The translations under genes were made by a program, and so were the position numbers. Positions 23,801 through 38,800 of a DNA stretch of 64,000 nucleotides are shown here, piece by piece (the stretch's first letter is position 1; every line of letters starts with the position of its first letter). The stretch spans positions 124,001 through 188,000 of the forward strand of contig NW_025947153.1 in assembly GCF_000764305.2 (NCBI RefSeq), given 5' to 3'. The notes under the pieces are model-generated. The model was not told the DNA's origin, ran no database searches, and was given only the letters and a program-made list of their open reading frames with translations. Source of the DNA: Hyalella azteca (lineage: Eukaryota > Arthropoda > Malacostraca > Amphipoda > Hyalellidae).

Positions 23801-26800
23801 AATAAATTATTTTATCACTGAATACAGAGCATTAATTTTATGTAGGAAAAATTAATTGATTAAATAAATCGTATTTTTAAAAAATCGTAAAAAAATAATA
23901 CTAATACTCTGAAGACATATTTCTTAATGCAAGTAATAACAATGAATCATAAGTAAAATAAGCTCTCATTTGTTCATTGAAATTAAAATGAATAATATAA
24001 ATGAATTTAGGCTTAAATCTGATCTCGTTCAGCGCAGTTAATGTAAGTTAAGTTTATACTTAGAAAAAGTAATGCGGGCCTTATCTTACTTCAAGGAAAA
24101 AATCTCTGCGTTATAATTATTATCGCATCAATATAACTATTAATATTATTATAGGGCATATATTACATGAAGGAAGGCATCTCGTAGATTACGATGGTCA
24201 TTGCCACAGTAGCGGCGGCCGGCGGCCTCCAGCAGGCGGTGTACAGACACCGTCCCGTCCTTGTGCCCCAGCACGAGCATGTGTCGCAGCGCCCCTCCCT
24301 CATTACCTGGACGTGGATAATTAGTGCCTCTACACGAATAATTAATGCCTCTACACGAATAATTGATGCCTCTACACAAATAATTAATGCCGCATGTGTC
24401 GCAGCACTTCACCCTCATTACCTGTACACGTCAATAATGAATGCCTCTACACGAATAATTAATGCATCTACACGAATAATTAATGCCTCTACACGAATAA
24501 TTGATGCCTCTACACAAATAATTAATGCCTCGACACGAATAATTACACGAATAATTAATGCCTCTACACGAATAATTAATGCCTCTACATGAATAATTGA
24601 TGCCTCTACACGAATAACTGATGCCTCTACACGAATAATTGATGCCTCTACACGAATAACTGATGCCTCTACACGAATAATTAATGCCGCATGCGTCGCA
24701 GCGCCCCTCCCTCATTACCTGGACGTCAATGATTAGTGCCTTTATACCAATAATTGATGCCTCTACACAAATAATTAATGCCTCTACACAAATGATTAAT
24801 GCCTCTACATGAATAACTAATGCGGTTTCTTCAAGGGCAGGATTACAGTTCAGAGTACCAAGATTTGAGCAGCGAGTTGTGGGTTCGATCCCAGCTCTGT
24901 GCGTTAGTTATGGTCATATCGGCAAGGTGACAGAGCGGTTAAGCACAGTAAAGATGAAGCAGTGAGTTGAGTGTTCGAGACCCGCAGCAATAACTGAATA
25001 TTCTGGAATGTTGAGAAACGGCGACAGGTCTGACGGCCTAATCAACATGCTCGCATCGCTATACCATTCTATCCAACCTCTAATATATATTGTGTCACAA
25101 CTAATTTATACTATACCGGTACTATAACACGAAATTTAGACAACATAACAATTAACTCGGTAGCCGCTAAGAAAAAGAAAAATCTATGCTTGCGAATTTA
25201 AATTTAATGAGGCAATAATTAACTTGGCAGTCGGTCACGAACTGCGGAGTAAAATCTATTGGCACAACATTCATTGGTAGAAAAAAGAAGTAGAGTGAGC
25301 ACAGAATCGTCAGAGTTCATACTCTCCCATCTAATATGCATCATAACTAAAATAAGTATAATTTTGGTGCAAAAAAAAAAAAAAATGGCAATGCTGGTAC
25401 AGGTAAGAACAGCAAGGAGAATATTTCCTAAGGAATCAAGATATCAACCGAGCAGAAGGCGTGTCAAATTTACGGCGACCAAATTGGACTGTTTGGGGGC
25501 GGCGATTTATTGAAGTTACGACGTCGTATTGTGAAAAAAAGTTACAACGTAACTCCGTCAGCCAATCACTGACGGCTTTCCAAGCTAATCCCACGAATCA
25601 CAGACGATAAATCGGTCGTTAGGTGGACTTAATTAAGCGAGGTTGGATAGTACGACTGCACGACGGCAACTCTCTTCTCCTTTAGGTACGAATATCATTC
25701 GCGACGGTTAGTGTATCAGTAACGTGGAGGGTATAGCATTAATGACAATAAATGTATCCATAAAAAGGAAGATTATTTATTGATGGCGATAAATATATCC
25801 ATAAAGAATAACATTATTTATTATGGCGATAACTATATCAGTAAAAAGTAATATTAATTACTCACAAACAATGCCGGACCAGGCGGCGGCCGTGACAGGC
25901 GCAGCGTCGAGGCCCAGGTTGTGTACAGGGCTCCAGGCGCGCTGCAGCTCTGCAGGGGAGGAAGGCGCTGCTGCAGCCTCGTCGCCGAGGCGCTGCTGCT
26001 CCTGTAGGCGCCACACGCGCGCGCTGGCACACCGGGGACCTCCAGTGAACAGGAGCCCTCCTGTTGGGCTCCAGCACAACAGCTCCACGGCGTCCTGTTA
26101 ACAGCAGCAATATTGAGGCGTGAACAGCACAGCAGCTCTACAGCGCCCTGTTAACAGCAGCAATATTGAGGCGTGAACAGCACAGCAGCTCTGGATGGTG
26201 AGTGCAGATGGTGAATGAAGTGAATAACATGTCTCACCTGGTGAATGTGGATGGTGAGTGCAGATGGTGAATGAAGTGAATAACATACAAAAATACATAC
26301 ACTTTCAGTCATAATGAGTCAACAAAAATACATACGTACACTTTCAGGCATAATGAGTCAACAAAAATACATACACTTTCAGGCATAATGAGTCAACAAA
26401 AATACATACACTTTCAGGCATAATGAGTCAACAAAAATACATACGTACACTTTCAGGCATAATGAGTCAACAAAAATACATACACTTTCAGGCATAATGA
26501 GTCAACAAAAATACATACACTTTCAGGCATAATGAGTCAAGAAAAATACATACACTTTCAGGCATAATGAGTCAAGAAAAATACATACACTTTCAGGCAT
26601 AATGAGTCAACAAAAATACATACACTTTCAGGCATAATGAGTCAACAAAAATACATACTATTTGAGGAATGATTATTCACTTTTATAGATATGTTAGTCA
26701 AATAGCTATAACACTTTTAATAATTACGGTTACAGATAAATGTATTCATAGTAATTGTGACATTAATGATTGGCAACATGTTTAGTTATCTGGAGTATAA

Positions 26801-29800
26801 AGGTATATTCAATCATAATTAATCTTCAATATTATGGATCTATTCGTCAAAATAACTAAAACGCTTTTAATCATTACGGTACCACATAAATGTAGTCATT
26901 ATAATTGTGACGTTAGTGATCGACAACATGTTTAGTTATCAGGAGCATCAAGGCATATCTCACTTCTGAACATATTTAATGGTCGTGCCAGTATAGATTT
27001 CACGGATCAACTTAATAACTATCAATTATCACCGTATTTATTGAATAACTACGTCAATCTACATTTAGGAAGGAAATTCATAAAGGTCTCAAATTCATAG
27101 TACAAATAACTGATTCTGATATGCAAGTCTACTAGTCGAAAACACTAGCAAATATCACGCAAATGTCAGAGTTGCACCCAAGATTATAGTACAAATAACT
27201 GATTCTGATTTGCAAGTCTACTAGTCGAAAACACTAGTAAATATCCCGCAAATGTTAGAGTTGCACCCAAGATTATAAGGTAGTAAATATCCCGCAAATG
27301 TCAGCGTTACACCCAAGATTATAAGGTAGTAAATATCCCGCAAATGTCAGAGTTACACCCAAAATTACACGACATTCGATATTACCGGCAAGAGACCAGA
27401 CGTTGATGGTAGCACCAGCATACGACAGCAGCAGCCGGCCAGAGGGCATAGCCAGGACGGTGCTGAGGGGAGCAGGAGTTGAGGGATACAGTCCTCGGTC
27501 AGGCTCGGAGGACTGGAACACGAGGACTTGATCCTGAGAGGGCACCCCGCCTCGGGGGCACATTGACCAGGTCCGTACTGTCCCGTCGTACCCGCTACAA
27601 AAAAATAACAGTTGTATAAAATGTTTAAACCTCAAAATTTTTTATAGATAAAATATATATAGATAAAAGTGATCAACAAAACTTGATCAACAAAAATATA
27701 TATAACTCAGTACTCGCTGCAGTGAGTGACAGAGAGCGCATTTTCTCGTCGACAAAAACTTGAGGTCACGGACGGACGGACATAACGAGCACAATAGCGC
27801 CTAAAAAGAAAATAGCAGTTGTTGCAAGAAAATGTTTAAACCTCGAGATTTTATTATTGCAATAACATCAATTCACGAGTCGCACTTTCAAAAATAGTTA
27901 GAAGGTCATAGGAATGAGGCGTCAGTTGATCGCTGACGGCTTCTCAAGGAAAACCCACCAATCACAGACGAGAAACCTACCGCTACATGTACATGAGCGA
28001 GTTTTGATAGTACTGCTCATAATAAGAAGCTAGTTCGATAACATGGACGTAAGCTAGATAGATAAAATAAATAATATAACACTAATTCATCATATCCATG
28101 ACTCAGACTGACCATGTAACGATGCGGTTCCTTGAGGGCATCCAGAGAGGCTGGCCAGTCTTGGAGGTGTGGGCCTCGAGCGCCGTGATGCGGAGGCGAG
28201 GCAAAGCGCCGCTGAAGTCACAGGCAAACTTGCCGCAATTGTCGCGTACACCCGCGCCTGTTCCAAGTAAGGTTAAGTTTAGCGTAAAATGCTGTTTTTT
28301 TTTCAGTGTTCAAGGTTTTTTTAGCGTAAAATTTTTTTTTCAGCATAAAACGTTGTTTCTTTTTCAGTGTAGGGACAGACGTATGCCTGTTTGAAGGGTG
28401 ATTAAGTTCAGCGTAAAATGTTTTTTTTTTTTCCAGCGTTGAGACAGACGTAGCGGCTAGAGCTAAGACGAAACTCGCATTACTATCAAACCAGGTTGAA
28501 TCGACACTTCCACATTATACCTGATATGACGAACCTGCCAGATTGTTTTCACGATTAGGTAGAACATTGAAAAATAAGTTGAAAGACACACAAGTTTTTA
28601 TTTCTTATAATCATATTAAACCTGCGTCTGAAGGATTTTTCTCGAGTAATTATTCTCCAAAAACAGGATAGAAAATTATAAAAATACCCCAATCTCGTAG
28701 TAATAGCATTTCATAGCTAGTATACCATGCTGGAAGGCGAAGTGAACTTCCTTCACTGTAAATAATCTCCAAGAATTCAGGGGAGAAAATTGAAGAAACA
28801 CCCCAAGATCATAATAATAGCAATAAATAGTTAATAGAAGTAATAATAGCAGTTAATGGGTAAAAGACATTGCAATTCCCAACAGTAGCCCAGACCTCAC
28901 CAGTTCGTGCAGCAGCAGGATCAGATGGATCTGATTTTGGTGAGTGTTGAGTGACTGTGGAGTTACTGCTCTCAGCGCTGCTCTTCAGGCACTCCACCTG
29001 ACACGATATACTAATTATATTACAAATATTGATAAAAATTATATTATTTGTATATTGCCGGATAAAAATAATATACAAATTATATTATACGATATACAAA
29101 TTATATTAAATTCGTATATGAAGTCATTTAGACATTGTAACAGATTGCATATTATTGCTGAATAATCGGGTATGTACCTAGATCTCTAATTTGAAATACA
29201 ATAATTTTTTCACTAGAGTCCAATTGTTAAAATCACAACTTATAATTTTAAACGATGTTAGTGGTGGCAATAGTAAAAATGACGTCACCAGAGAACCAAA
29301 ATACCGTTAACCCAAAACACAAGCAGAGAGCAGACGCAGAATTGACACGCTCTTCCGCCGGACTAAACTGAGTCAGGACTAAACTGAGTCAGGACTAAAC
29401 TGAGTCAGGACTAAACTGAGTCAGGACTAAACTGAGTCAGGACTAAACTGAGTCAGGACTAAACTGGGTCAGGACTAACTGAGTCAGGACTAAACAGAGT
29501 CAGGACTAAACTGGGTCAGGACTAACTGAGTCAGGACTAAACTGAGTCAGGACTAAACTGGGTCAGGACTAAACTGAGTTAGGACTAAACTGAGTCGGGA
29601 CTAAACTGAGTCAGGACTAAAGTGGGTCAGGACTAAACTGTGTCAGGACTAACTGAGTCAGGACTAAACAGAGTCAGGACTAAACAGAGTCAGGACTAAA
29701 CAGAGTCAGGACTAAACTGAGTCAGGAGCAGAGACCAGGTACGAGCGTATCGTCTCAGAGACAGCAGTGAGGACCCACCAGATGGCGCAGAGACCAGTTA

Positions 29801-32800
29801 TGAGCGTATCGTCTCAGAGACAGCAGTGTGGACCCACCAGATGACGCAGAGACCAGTTATGAGCGTATCGTCTCAGAGACTGCAGTGAGGACCCACCAGA
29901 TGACGCAGAGACCAGGTACGAGCAGAGACGTTGAGGTTGCTGCTGACGGCGCAGGCGCTGAGGGCGTTGCAGAGCTGCAGGGCGGGGGACACGAAGCTGT
30001 AGCCTGTACCTCCCGGGGAACATTCCACTCCTGCAGCAGTGGATATGAGTTGGTTATATTGCATAAATATCGACACAAGCGGAAATGAATATGGATGAGT
30101 CATATTGTTCAAATAGTGACACACTTTCTTACTCACGTCACACGAGAACAGATCGGAAGTGGCAAGGATTCATTCCTTTAATATGAGCCACGCTTTGTCA
30201 GGGTGATTCACAATAGGTACAAAGCTAGGCTAGGTAAAGCTAGGGATGTTCCGCACTAAGAAGATCGCATCGCAATATTGACACATTCTTGCTCATTTCT
30301 TTGAGTGTGCAGCAGGTGACATTGTCAATTATGAAAACTATTTTTTGATTTGATGATTTTTTGTTGAAGAAAAAATCGTCAAACAATTTTCATTTGATTT
30401 ACAACCGGAAACGAGTGGGCCCTTTTGAGGTTCAAACTTATACATGAACTTATTTATCAAACAGTTGACTTGAAGGAACACGAAAAATAGGATGCGAATA
30501 GTTAAAAAAAAATTCGTTGGCACTATTAAACTTACCAGGTTGTCGAAAAAGTGCAGGATTAGCGGCGAGAAGCGACACGAGAGCTTTCGTCACGCATAGC
30601 GTCTTACATGAAGACCCTGTGGAATAAAAATTCATTCATTATAATAAGCATAATAATAAGCATAATAATAATTATAATAATAATAATAAGCATAAGCAGT
30701 TCATTATAATAAACTATTAATAATAAAAATTCATTCATCAGTCATTAATAGTTTACCTGATCAAGGCATTTAGATCTAGAGAGTTTAAATACCAGGATTT
30801 AATGTTCGATAATATTTAGATTTAGAACCATAAAGTATCTAGATCTGGAGTTTTAAATTACCTAGAAATATTCTGGTTAGATCTAGGTAATAGGTAATAT
30901 TTAGATCCATTAATATTTAGGAGTTACCAGCAAAATCTACCTAAATCTCTATCGTTATAGCATTTATATGTTATAGGATTAAGGTTAAGATAGACAGACG
31001 TTGTGATAAAATGCAGATTTTTTGAGTACCAGTAAATAATTCTTATAATGTGAATTATTAGAAAAATATTAATTATAATTATTATTATAGGTGTATAAGA
31101 TTATATTATAAGGCTATATCACCAGGTAATTAATATCTTCTGCATGCATACTATTAAAAATAGTAACGAGTTTGTCAGCCAATCACTGATGACTTCTCAA
31201 GTAAATCACACCAATCACAGACGATTAATAGTCCGCTACATGTTTGATGATAACGGCCTTGGAGGTCTAATGAATATATTATACTATAAATATAAAATGT
31301 ATATATGAATAAAATATTATTATTATACTATTAATAATTATTAGAAAGTCTAATGAAAATATTATATTGTAAATATAAAATAAATATAAAGATAAAATAT
31401 TATTATTATACTATTAATAATTATTAGAAAGTCTAATGAAAATATTATATTGTAAATATAAAATAAATATAAAGATAAAATATTATTATTATACTATTAA
31501 TAATTATTAGAAAGTCTAATGAAAATATTATATTGTAAATATAAAATAAATAAAAGAAAATATTTTTATAATACTATTTAAAATTATTAGGAAGTCTAAT
31601 GAAAATATTATATTGTAAATATAAAATAAATATAAAGAGAAAATATTATTATTATACTATTAATAATTATTAGAAAGTCTAATGAAAATATTATATTGTA
31701 AATATAAAATAGATATAAAATGAAAATATTAGTATTATAATTATAAGAGCTTCAGGTCCGACAGAAAGACTTTCTAATTATTAGAAAGTCTAATGAAAAT
31801 ATTATATTATAAATATAAAATGAATGCAATAAGAAAATATTATTATTATAATTATAAGAGCTTCTTGTCCGACACTCACCCGTAGCCTGGGCCCGCGTGT
31901 CGCCAGGTCTCTGGTGTAGGTCCCAGGGTCCCAGGTCGTCCCGTGTTGGGCTTTGCAGTAGAGAATCTTGGCCCAGTCTTAGACCCGACAACGGGTCGCT
32001 GGACTTCCCAAAAGCTTTGCTTGTTGAACAATCGGAGTCTTCGCTGTCCCATGCAGCGGCCAGCAGATGCTGAAACATGTAAGTAGTGTTTCAGTGTACA
32101 TTTCACAAAATCGTCACAAAAACGGTTTCACAAAAAGTTAAAAAAACATCGAGCTATGCTTGCAAAAATGATAAAAGTTCAGCACCTCGCCCATCATTAC
32201 GCACATCAGCTGGCGTAAACCATGGAAGATTAAATCGTGAAATAAAATAATTATTAACAGGACGATACGGTCAGCAGCGTGGCGGTCTCCTTACAGCATC
32301 CGTTGTACAGCTCAAGGGGAACCTCAAGTATTTAAAACGTAAAGGATTACAATCATAAAAAAATATAACTCAGTACTTAAATGAGAAAATGCGCTAGAAA
32401 TAGTAATAAATATTTAAAAGTTTTTCATTGGATGGCTCTGGTTAACTCGACCCTGAAGGAATAAAATCATACTCTATCATCAAAGAACCTCAAGCATGAA
32501 AACCATAAAGAATTACAATCGTGAAATAAAAATAATTATAAATAATTGCGAGTCTGCTACTGGATAGCACTGGTTAACTCGACCCTGAAGGATTAAAATC
32601 ATGCTTCATCATCAAAGAACTTCTAGAATTAAAACCATAAAGGATTACAATCATAAAATAAAAATATTTACATATAAATAATTGCATATCTTGTATTGGA
32701 TTACACTGGTGAACTCGATCTTGAAGGATTGAAATCATACTTCACCGTCAATGATGCATTCGAGTCGAAAATTTTTTTAAATATTGTACTGGGGTAGCAT

Positions 32801-35800
32801 CGGCTAACTCGTGAATGATATGAAATACCATGACTTTCCAGCTGTTCATTTGTCATTATGTCAAATGAACGATGTCATTAGTCCTAATATTATAAATAAG
32901 TAATCTTAAAATGGTGCGTAAATATCAGACTTCGACAGACATTATTTATATATAAATCACGGTAATGAACCTAACATAGCTTGCATGCTCAGCGAGAAGA
33001 AATAAAAACAAACTCTAACAACATCATAAATCAACACAAATGAAAAACCTGATTCGCATGTCCACCGAAAATAGAAACACAGATTAAGAATAATAATTTA
33101 ATCCTGACCTTGACCTATGACCCTCCCTCTCTGACTTAAAACCCCTCCTTTCTTGGCCTACTTGGAATGATAACTACTTCCTACTTCNCACCTGTCTCTT
33201 ATACACATCTAGATGTGTATAAGAGACAGGTATGGAGATGCGCAGTCCATGAAAGAAAAGGCGGAATTCTAGAATTGCTGGTTTGTATAATCAATATAGG
33301 TCCATTTGGGTTACATTACTTGTGCAATACAAAACTATTGTGATGAGTCAAAGAAATTAACACTTCTTACGGGTAAAGGTGGAATTTTAGGGAAGCTGGT
33401 TCAAATAGTAAATTTCCGTCCAACTAAGTTACTTGTTTCATTCAAAAATATTAGACAAGCTCGAATAAAATAAATGATTAAATTTTAGCTTTTCCGATCA
33501 ATTTTCGAGTCCGTATCTCCGTCAGCCAATCACTGACGACTTTCCAAGCTAGACACACCAATTATAGACCAGAAATTGGCGCTCTGTGAAATTAAGCGAA
33601 TTTTGAGAGTTCATTCATTACCTTTTTGCGCATTTCCACCCTGCCAAGCGCGCACTAGCGCTGACGTTATCAGTGGCATAATTTTAATTACATAAATTTC
33701 AGTAAATTTGCTAATAATTTGAATAACCTGAGTGGTGCGGGCGAGAGCCGTCATCCTTGTGTCAGGAGTCTCAAGTACGTGTGCCTCTAGAGGCTCCCTG
33801 CGATCAGGTAAGCCTTCATCACCGCGGTCACAAGAGGCGGCCACTCCGCCCTCCACATCTGTGGGGAATAAAATTCTGTGTAGTACTACACTAAAGAATC
33901 ACGGTTATTCGCTAAAAAAACTGTATTATACACAATAATTATTAATAAGATATGCTTCATCGTACCTAAAAATAGAACCATTATAATTGACAAATAAATG
34001 ATTTATTGTACCAAAGAATAGAACTGAAAAATAGTATACAATTCTAAAATAAGTATAGTATAGTATATGACAAATAGCATAGAAATTCATATTGGCAAAT
34101 AAATACTTCATCGTGCCCAACGATAGAACTATTCATATTGGCAAATAAATGCTTTATCGTACCAAACAATGACAAAAAACAAGTGTCACTTAGGTATACT
34201 GCAAGTACCTCAATTGCCTCGATGCTACTCACAGTACGGTTATACTTACTGATACAGTTATTGGCTGTCAATCAGGGTTGGCAATGATTAAATCAAAATG
34301 ATTAAATCATGTGATTAAATCACTGGATTTTTTTATAAAAAAATCACGATTTTTTTATTTTTTCGATTTTTTTGATTTTTTCATATATTTAAATATATTG
34401 AGTGGCAGTCTTTAATTTATATTGAGGTATTGTTATTCATGGTTTAGTATAAATCTGTCTCTTATACACATCTAGATGTGTATAAGAGACAGACCTTGGC
34501 CTGTTGGCCATTATTGAAGGCAATAAGTGCCCTTTTTAGCCATCCATTATGATCCATATACTGTTATTGTTAGTAGGCTAATTGCAACATAAAAAAATAA
34601 CACTTCAAAAAGACAAAAAAGTTGAAAAAAATCAAAAAAATCAAATAAATAAAAAAAATCATGAAAAAATAAAAAAAAATCATTGATTTTTTTATTTTTT
34701 TGATTTAAAAAAAAATAAAAATAAATCACCAACCCTGCTGTCAATTACTTCAGTCATTCAATTGAATCAATTATATTCCTGACACAAAAAACAAGTTGTC
34801 TAACCGAACGTATGGTTGGCTGACGTCAGTCATGCAATTCAATTACATTTTTAACAGAATAAAAGTTGTTTAACTGAACGTATGGTTGGCTGACGTCAGT
34901 CAAGCGATTCAATTACATTTTTAACACAGAAAAAAAAGTTGTTTAACCAAACGTATGGTTGGCTGACATCAGTCAAGCGATTCAATAACACTTTAATAGA
35001 AAAAAAAAATTGTTTCACCGAACGTATGGTTGGCTGACGTCAGTAATGCAATTCAATAACATTTTAAACAGAAAAAAAGTTGTTTAACTGAACGTATGGT
35101 TGGCTGACATCAGTCATGCAATTCAATAACATTTTCAACAGAAAAAAGTAGTCTCACCGAAGTCAGGGTCGCAGAGCAGGACAGAGGCACCCAGCATGTC
35201 CTTGCGGGTGAAGGGTATAGGCGGGGGCAGCGAGCTGGGGTCCAGCCCTGCCAGGAGGGCGGCGCCCCCGACGCGGTCCCCTCCACTAGCGCCAGAGAAC
35301 AGCGAGCAGCTCTCCTTCAGGTCAGCCTCAGACAGAGACAAGTCGTCGTCTGGTCAAAGAAAACTATTTTATTGTATATAATAATATATATTATAAGATT
35401 TATCGTGTTGTCTAATAATATTATGTTTTATTATATGGAAATTACCTATTTGTATTCCCATTATAAGAATGGTATATAAATGTATAACCTTGTATTTGAA
35501 CAATTAATAATGATTCGCCTCATAAGACCATAGTTAGATTTATAAAAAAAGCAGGAAAATGAAAATCATAAAAATAAGCTGAAAAATAGAAGCAAAAAAA
35601 TGTAGGTATAAAATATTTAGAAATCTAAAATTAAAAGAAAACATTCACAAAAAGTAAGTCTTACCCTCCATAGTAGCCAGAGGGGCGGGCGGGAAGTCAG
35701 CAGGTGCCCCTAAGAAGGACCTGACGTCAGGCTCGTCGTCGTAGCTGACGCCTCCAGCAGGAGGGCGGAGGGCGCCGCGGGGCATGGACGAGTGGAAGCG

Positions 35801-38800
35801 TTCACACATGGCGCACAACACGTACGTCCCGCCTGCACGGTGGCGGTGGGGTGGTGGTGGTGGTGGTGGTGTGGTGGTGTGGTGGTGTGGTGGTGGTGGG
35901 GTGGTGGTGTGGTGGTGTGGTGGTGGGGTAGTGGTGGTAGTGAGGTAATGGTGGTGGGGTGGCGGACGTGGGTGGAGAAGATAAGATAACACAGGTGTGA
36001 TAAGCGGAACAATAGATAAACGAATATCGTTGTGAATCTTACCCTATCCGTAAGTATCAATCAATAATATAATACTGATATTATCAAGAAATAAAGCTAA
36101 ATGCATAATCGTCTGACGTCAGTCAACGAGTAGGGAACTTAAGCCTAAATTTATTTAAAGTTGTAAGTTCCTCTGGAAGAACAATTTTCCAGAACACACC
36201 TGTAATACATACATCTACAGAGAATACACCTGTACTGTTACATCTGTACATACACCTGTAATACAGAATACACCTGTACTGTTACATCTGTACATACACC
36301 TGTAAAACATACATCTGTAATAACCTGTAACACATACATCTGTAATACAGAATACACCTGTACTGTTACATCTGTACATACACCTGTAACACATACATCT
36401 GTAATACAGAATACACCTCTAAACAGCGAGTATCGAAACCAAAACTGTTCTGATCATCGTTGATTTCTGTGAATGCTGGCGTTGACGAGATAAAAACCTC
36501 CTAACAGAATAATTAACTTATGTCAGAAGCTGCAGTTTTCACAATAAATGGCTGCCTTACTTTGGGAATCTTAGTTTTCAATATGGGCATTTTTGTACGT
36601 AGGTAGTTTATGTGCTTAAAAATCTTAGTTTATAAATGCAAATAATTGCGATGCCAAGCAACATTTTTTAACGAGGAATGAAACGTTTTTTATTGTATTA
36701 TCTGTTTAATTGCCTGCGGTTGTTCAGCTGAAAATAACAACTAACCCTGCACTGTACCACAGCAAGGACCGCATTAACAACTAACCCTGCACAGTCCCAC
36801 ACGCGGCCCCTGGCAAGGACCGCGCGCAGCCAGGGTGCGCAGAAGTGTAATGGTATCTCCTGTCCCCGATAAGGTGCTGGCAGATATCACAGAGCGTCAT
36901 GTCCCCCACAGATCCTTCGTCAGAAACATCGATCCTGACGCCAGCGCTGCTGTCTCCTGCAGTGCCGCCCCTGCCGACGCCTGTCAGGAGACCCAAGTGG
37001 CTACGAGACCATCGAGACGTTCCTCTCATGCTGCGTTCACCGTTGAACTGCAATAGTGAAAAACGAGGCATTCTTCACTATTTCATTCTTCATTGTTTTA
37101 TTTGATGCATCAATTCATAATCATGTGGGTACTATAAATATCTTCATGGTTTAACTAAACGTTTTTTCAAAATTGAGACGTTCCTCTCATGCTGCGTTCA
37201 CCGTTGAACTGCAATAGTGAAAAACGAGGCATTCTTTATTGTTTTAATTGCTGCATCGATTCATAATCATTCAAATACTATAAATATCCTCATGGTTTAA
37301 CCAAACGCTTTTCAAAATTTCGTTGGAGACACTTTTCAAAATTTTGTTTTCGGTATATAGCAAATGGCATATTTGAATTGAACTGCAAGATCAATCAAAA
37401 TGGAACAAAATAGTACATAAAATAGAATACGTACACAATCCTTTAAAAAAATGTATTCATTAAAAAAGATTAACGCCATGGCATAGTTTAAGAAGAAAAG
37501 AAATATTGGTCAACTTCAATCAGATAATTAGGTTGTCAAACGAAATCAATTATGCAAAAACTTATTTAAACGCTAATAAACAAATTTAATAAAACATAAA
37601 AACGCAATAAAACTTGACTTAGTTCATTGATATAAGAAAATCGACCGCAATTGCGTCAAAAGGCAGTAATCACTTAAATTTTAACATAATCAGAATGAAG
37701 AAGCAATTTGTCAAAACTACTACCACAGAGTTACATTAGTTTTATCACAAATATGACGAGCACACATCATTGAAATAAACTTCAAAGAACATAAATGAAG
37801 ACCAAAAACAAAAAAGACTCAACCGCATTCCTTGATAGCAGATATAAATTTAAATTACCACCCGCAGACTTCACTAAATTATTCTACACACTTGCTTTCC
37901 TATTCACAAAAAGATTGCATTTAATGTTTTATATAAAACTCTAATTATATAAAACATATAATGGCAGTCGGCATAAACCTCGTATATGCCGTATTAGTAT
38001 ACCCCGAATAATTTACGTATCTTCACTATATTTGCATAGCTCTCATACTCAAAAATTAAGGAATAATTCCAATTGAAAATATCAAGTAATTAAAAATTTC
38101 AACTAATTGAAAATATAAAATAATGGAAAACATCAAATAATGTAAAACATCAAATAATGGAAAACATCAAATAATGGAAAACATCAAATTATTTAAAATA
38201 TAAAATAATGAAAAATATTAAACAATTGAAAATATCAAATAATGGAAAACATCAAATAATGAAAAACATCAATAATGTAAAACATCAAATAATGTAAAAC
38301 ATCAAATAATGTAAAACATCAACTAATGTAAAATATCAAATAATGTAAAATATCAACTAATGTAAAACATCAAATAATGTAAAACATCAACTAATGGAAA
38401 ACATCAAATAATGTAAAATATCAACTAATGTAAAACATCAAATAATGTAAAACATCAACTAATGTAAAATATCAACTAATGGAAAACATCAAATAATGTA
38501 AAACATCAACTAATGGAAAACATCAAATAATGTAAAATATCAACTAATGTAAAACATCAACTAATGGAAAACATCAAATAATGTAAAACAACAAATAATG
38601 TAACTGACTTCGACGAGTTCTCTCAAGGCTCTGTAGCATCGCTCGAGCGCCTCCTCTCCCCCAGGCTGGTCTGCGTCACTGCCTGTCTCCATGTCCAGCT
38701 AGGGATATGGTGGGTAGGAATAGCATTATGTGCCGCCTCTAACAAGGAAATGCTACGTTCTGGGTAGGAATAGCATTATGTGCCGCCTCTAACAAGGAAA

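Noticed and set aside
24194..24715. Long open frames on both strands (up to 132 codons)
   Set aside because: They read through a 21-bp minisatellite whose period is a multiple of three; the protein is a mere repeat and part of it overlaps a HERC1 exon on the other strand.
24921..24990. Possible tRNA gene
   Set aside because: A- and B-box-like motifs are present but no acceptor or anticodon stem can be drawn; a SINE relic fits better.
27384..27386. Strong-looking donor G|GTAATA in a WD40 exon
   Set aside because: It gives phase 1 while the next exon must be entered in phase 0; GTAATT at 27367-27368 fits.
29362..29728. CRISPR-like regular array
   Set aside because: The repeats are head-to-tail without unique spacers; this is a 16-bp eukaryotic minisatellite. 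The same applies to the other arrays.
35645..36060. Open frames of 65-116 codons rich in His/Pro/Thr or Trp/Gly
   Set aside because: They come from the GGT/GTG simple repeat; only the part 35665-35832 on the - strand is a HERC1 exon, in one frame.
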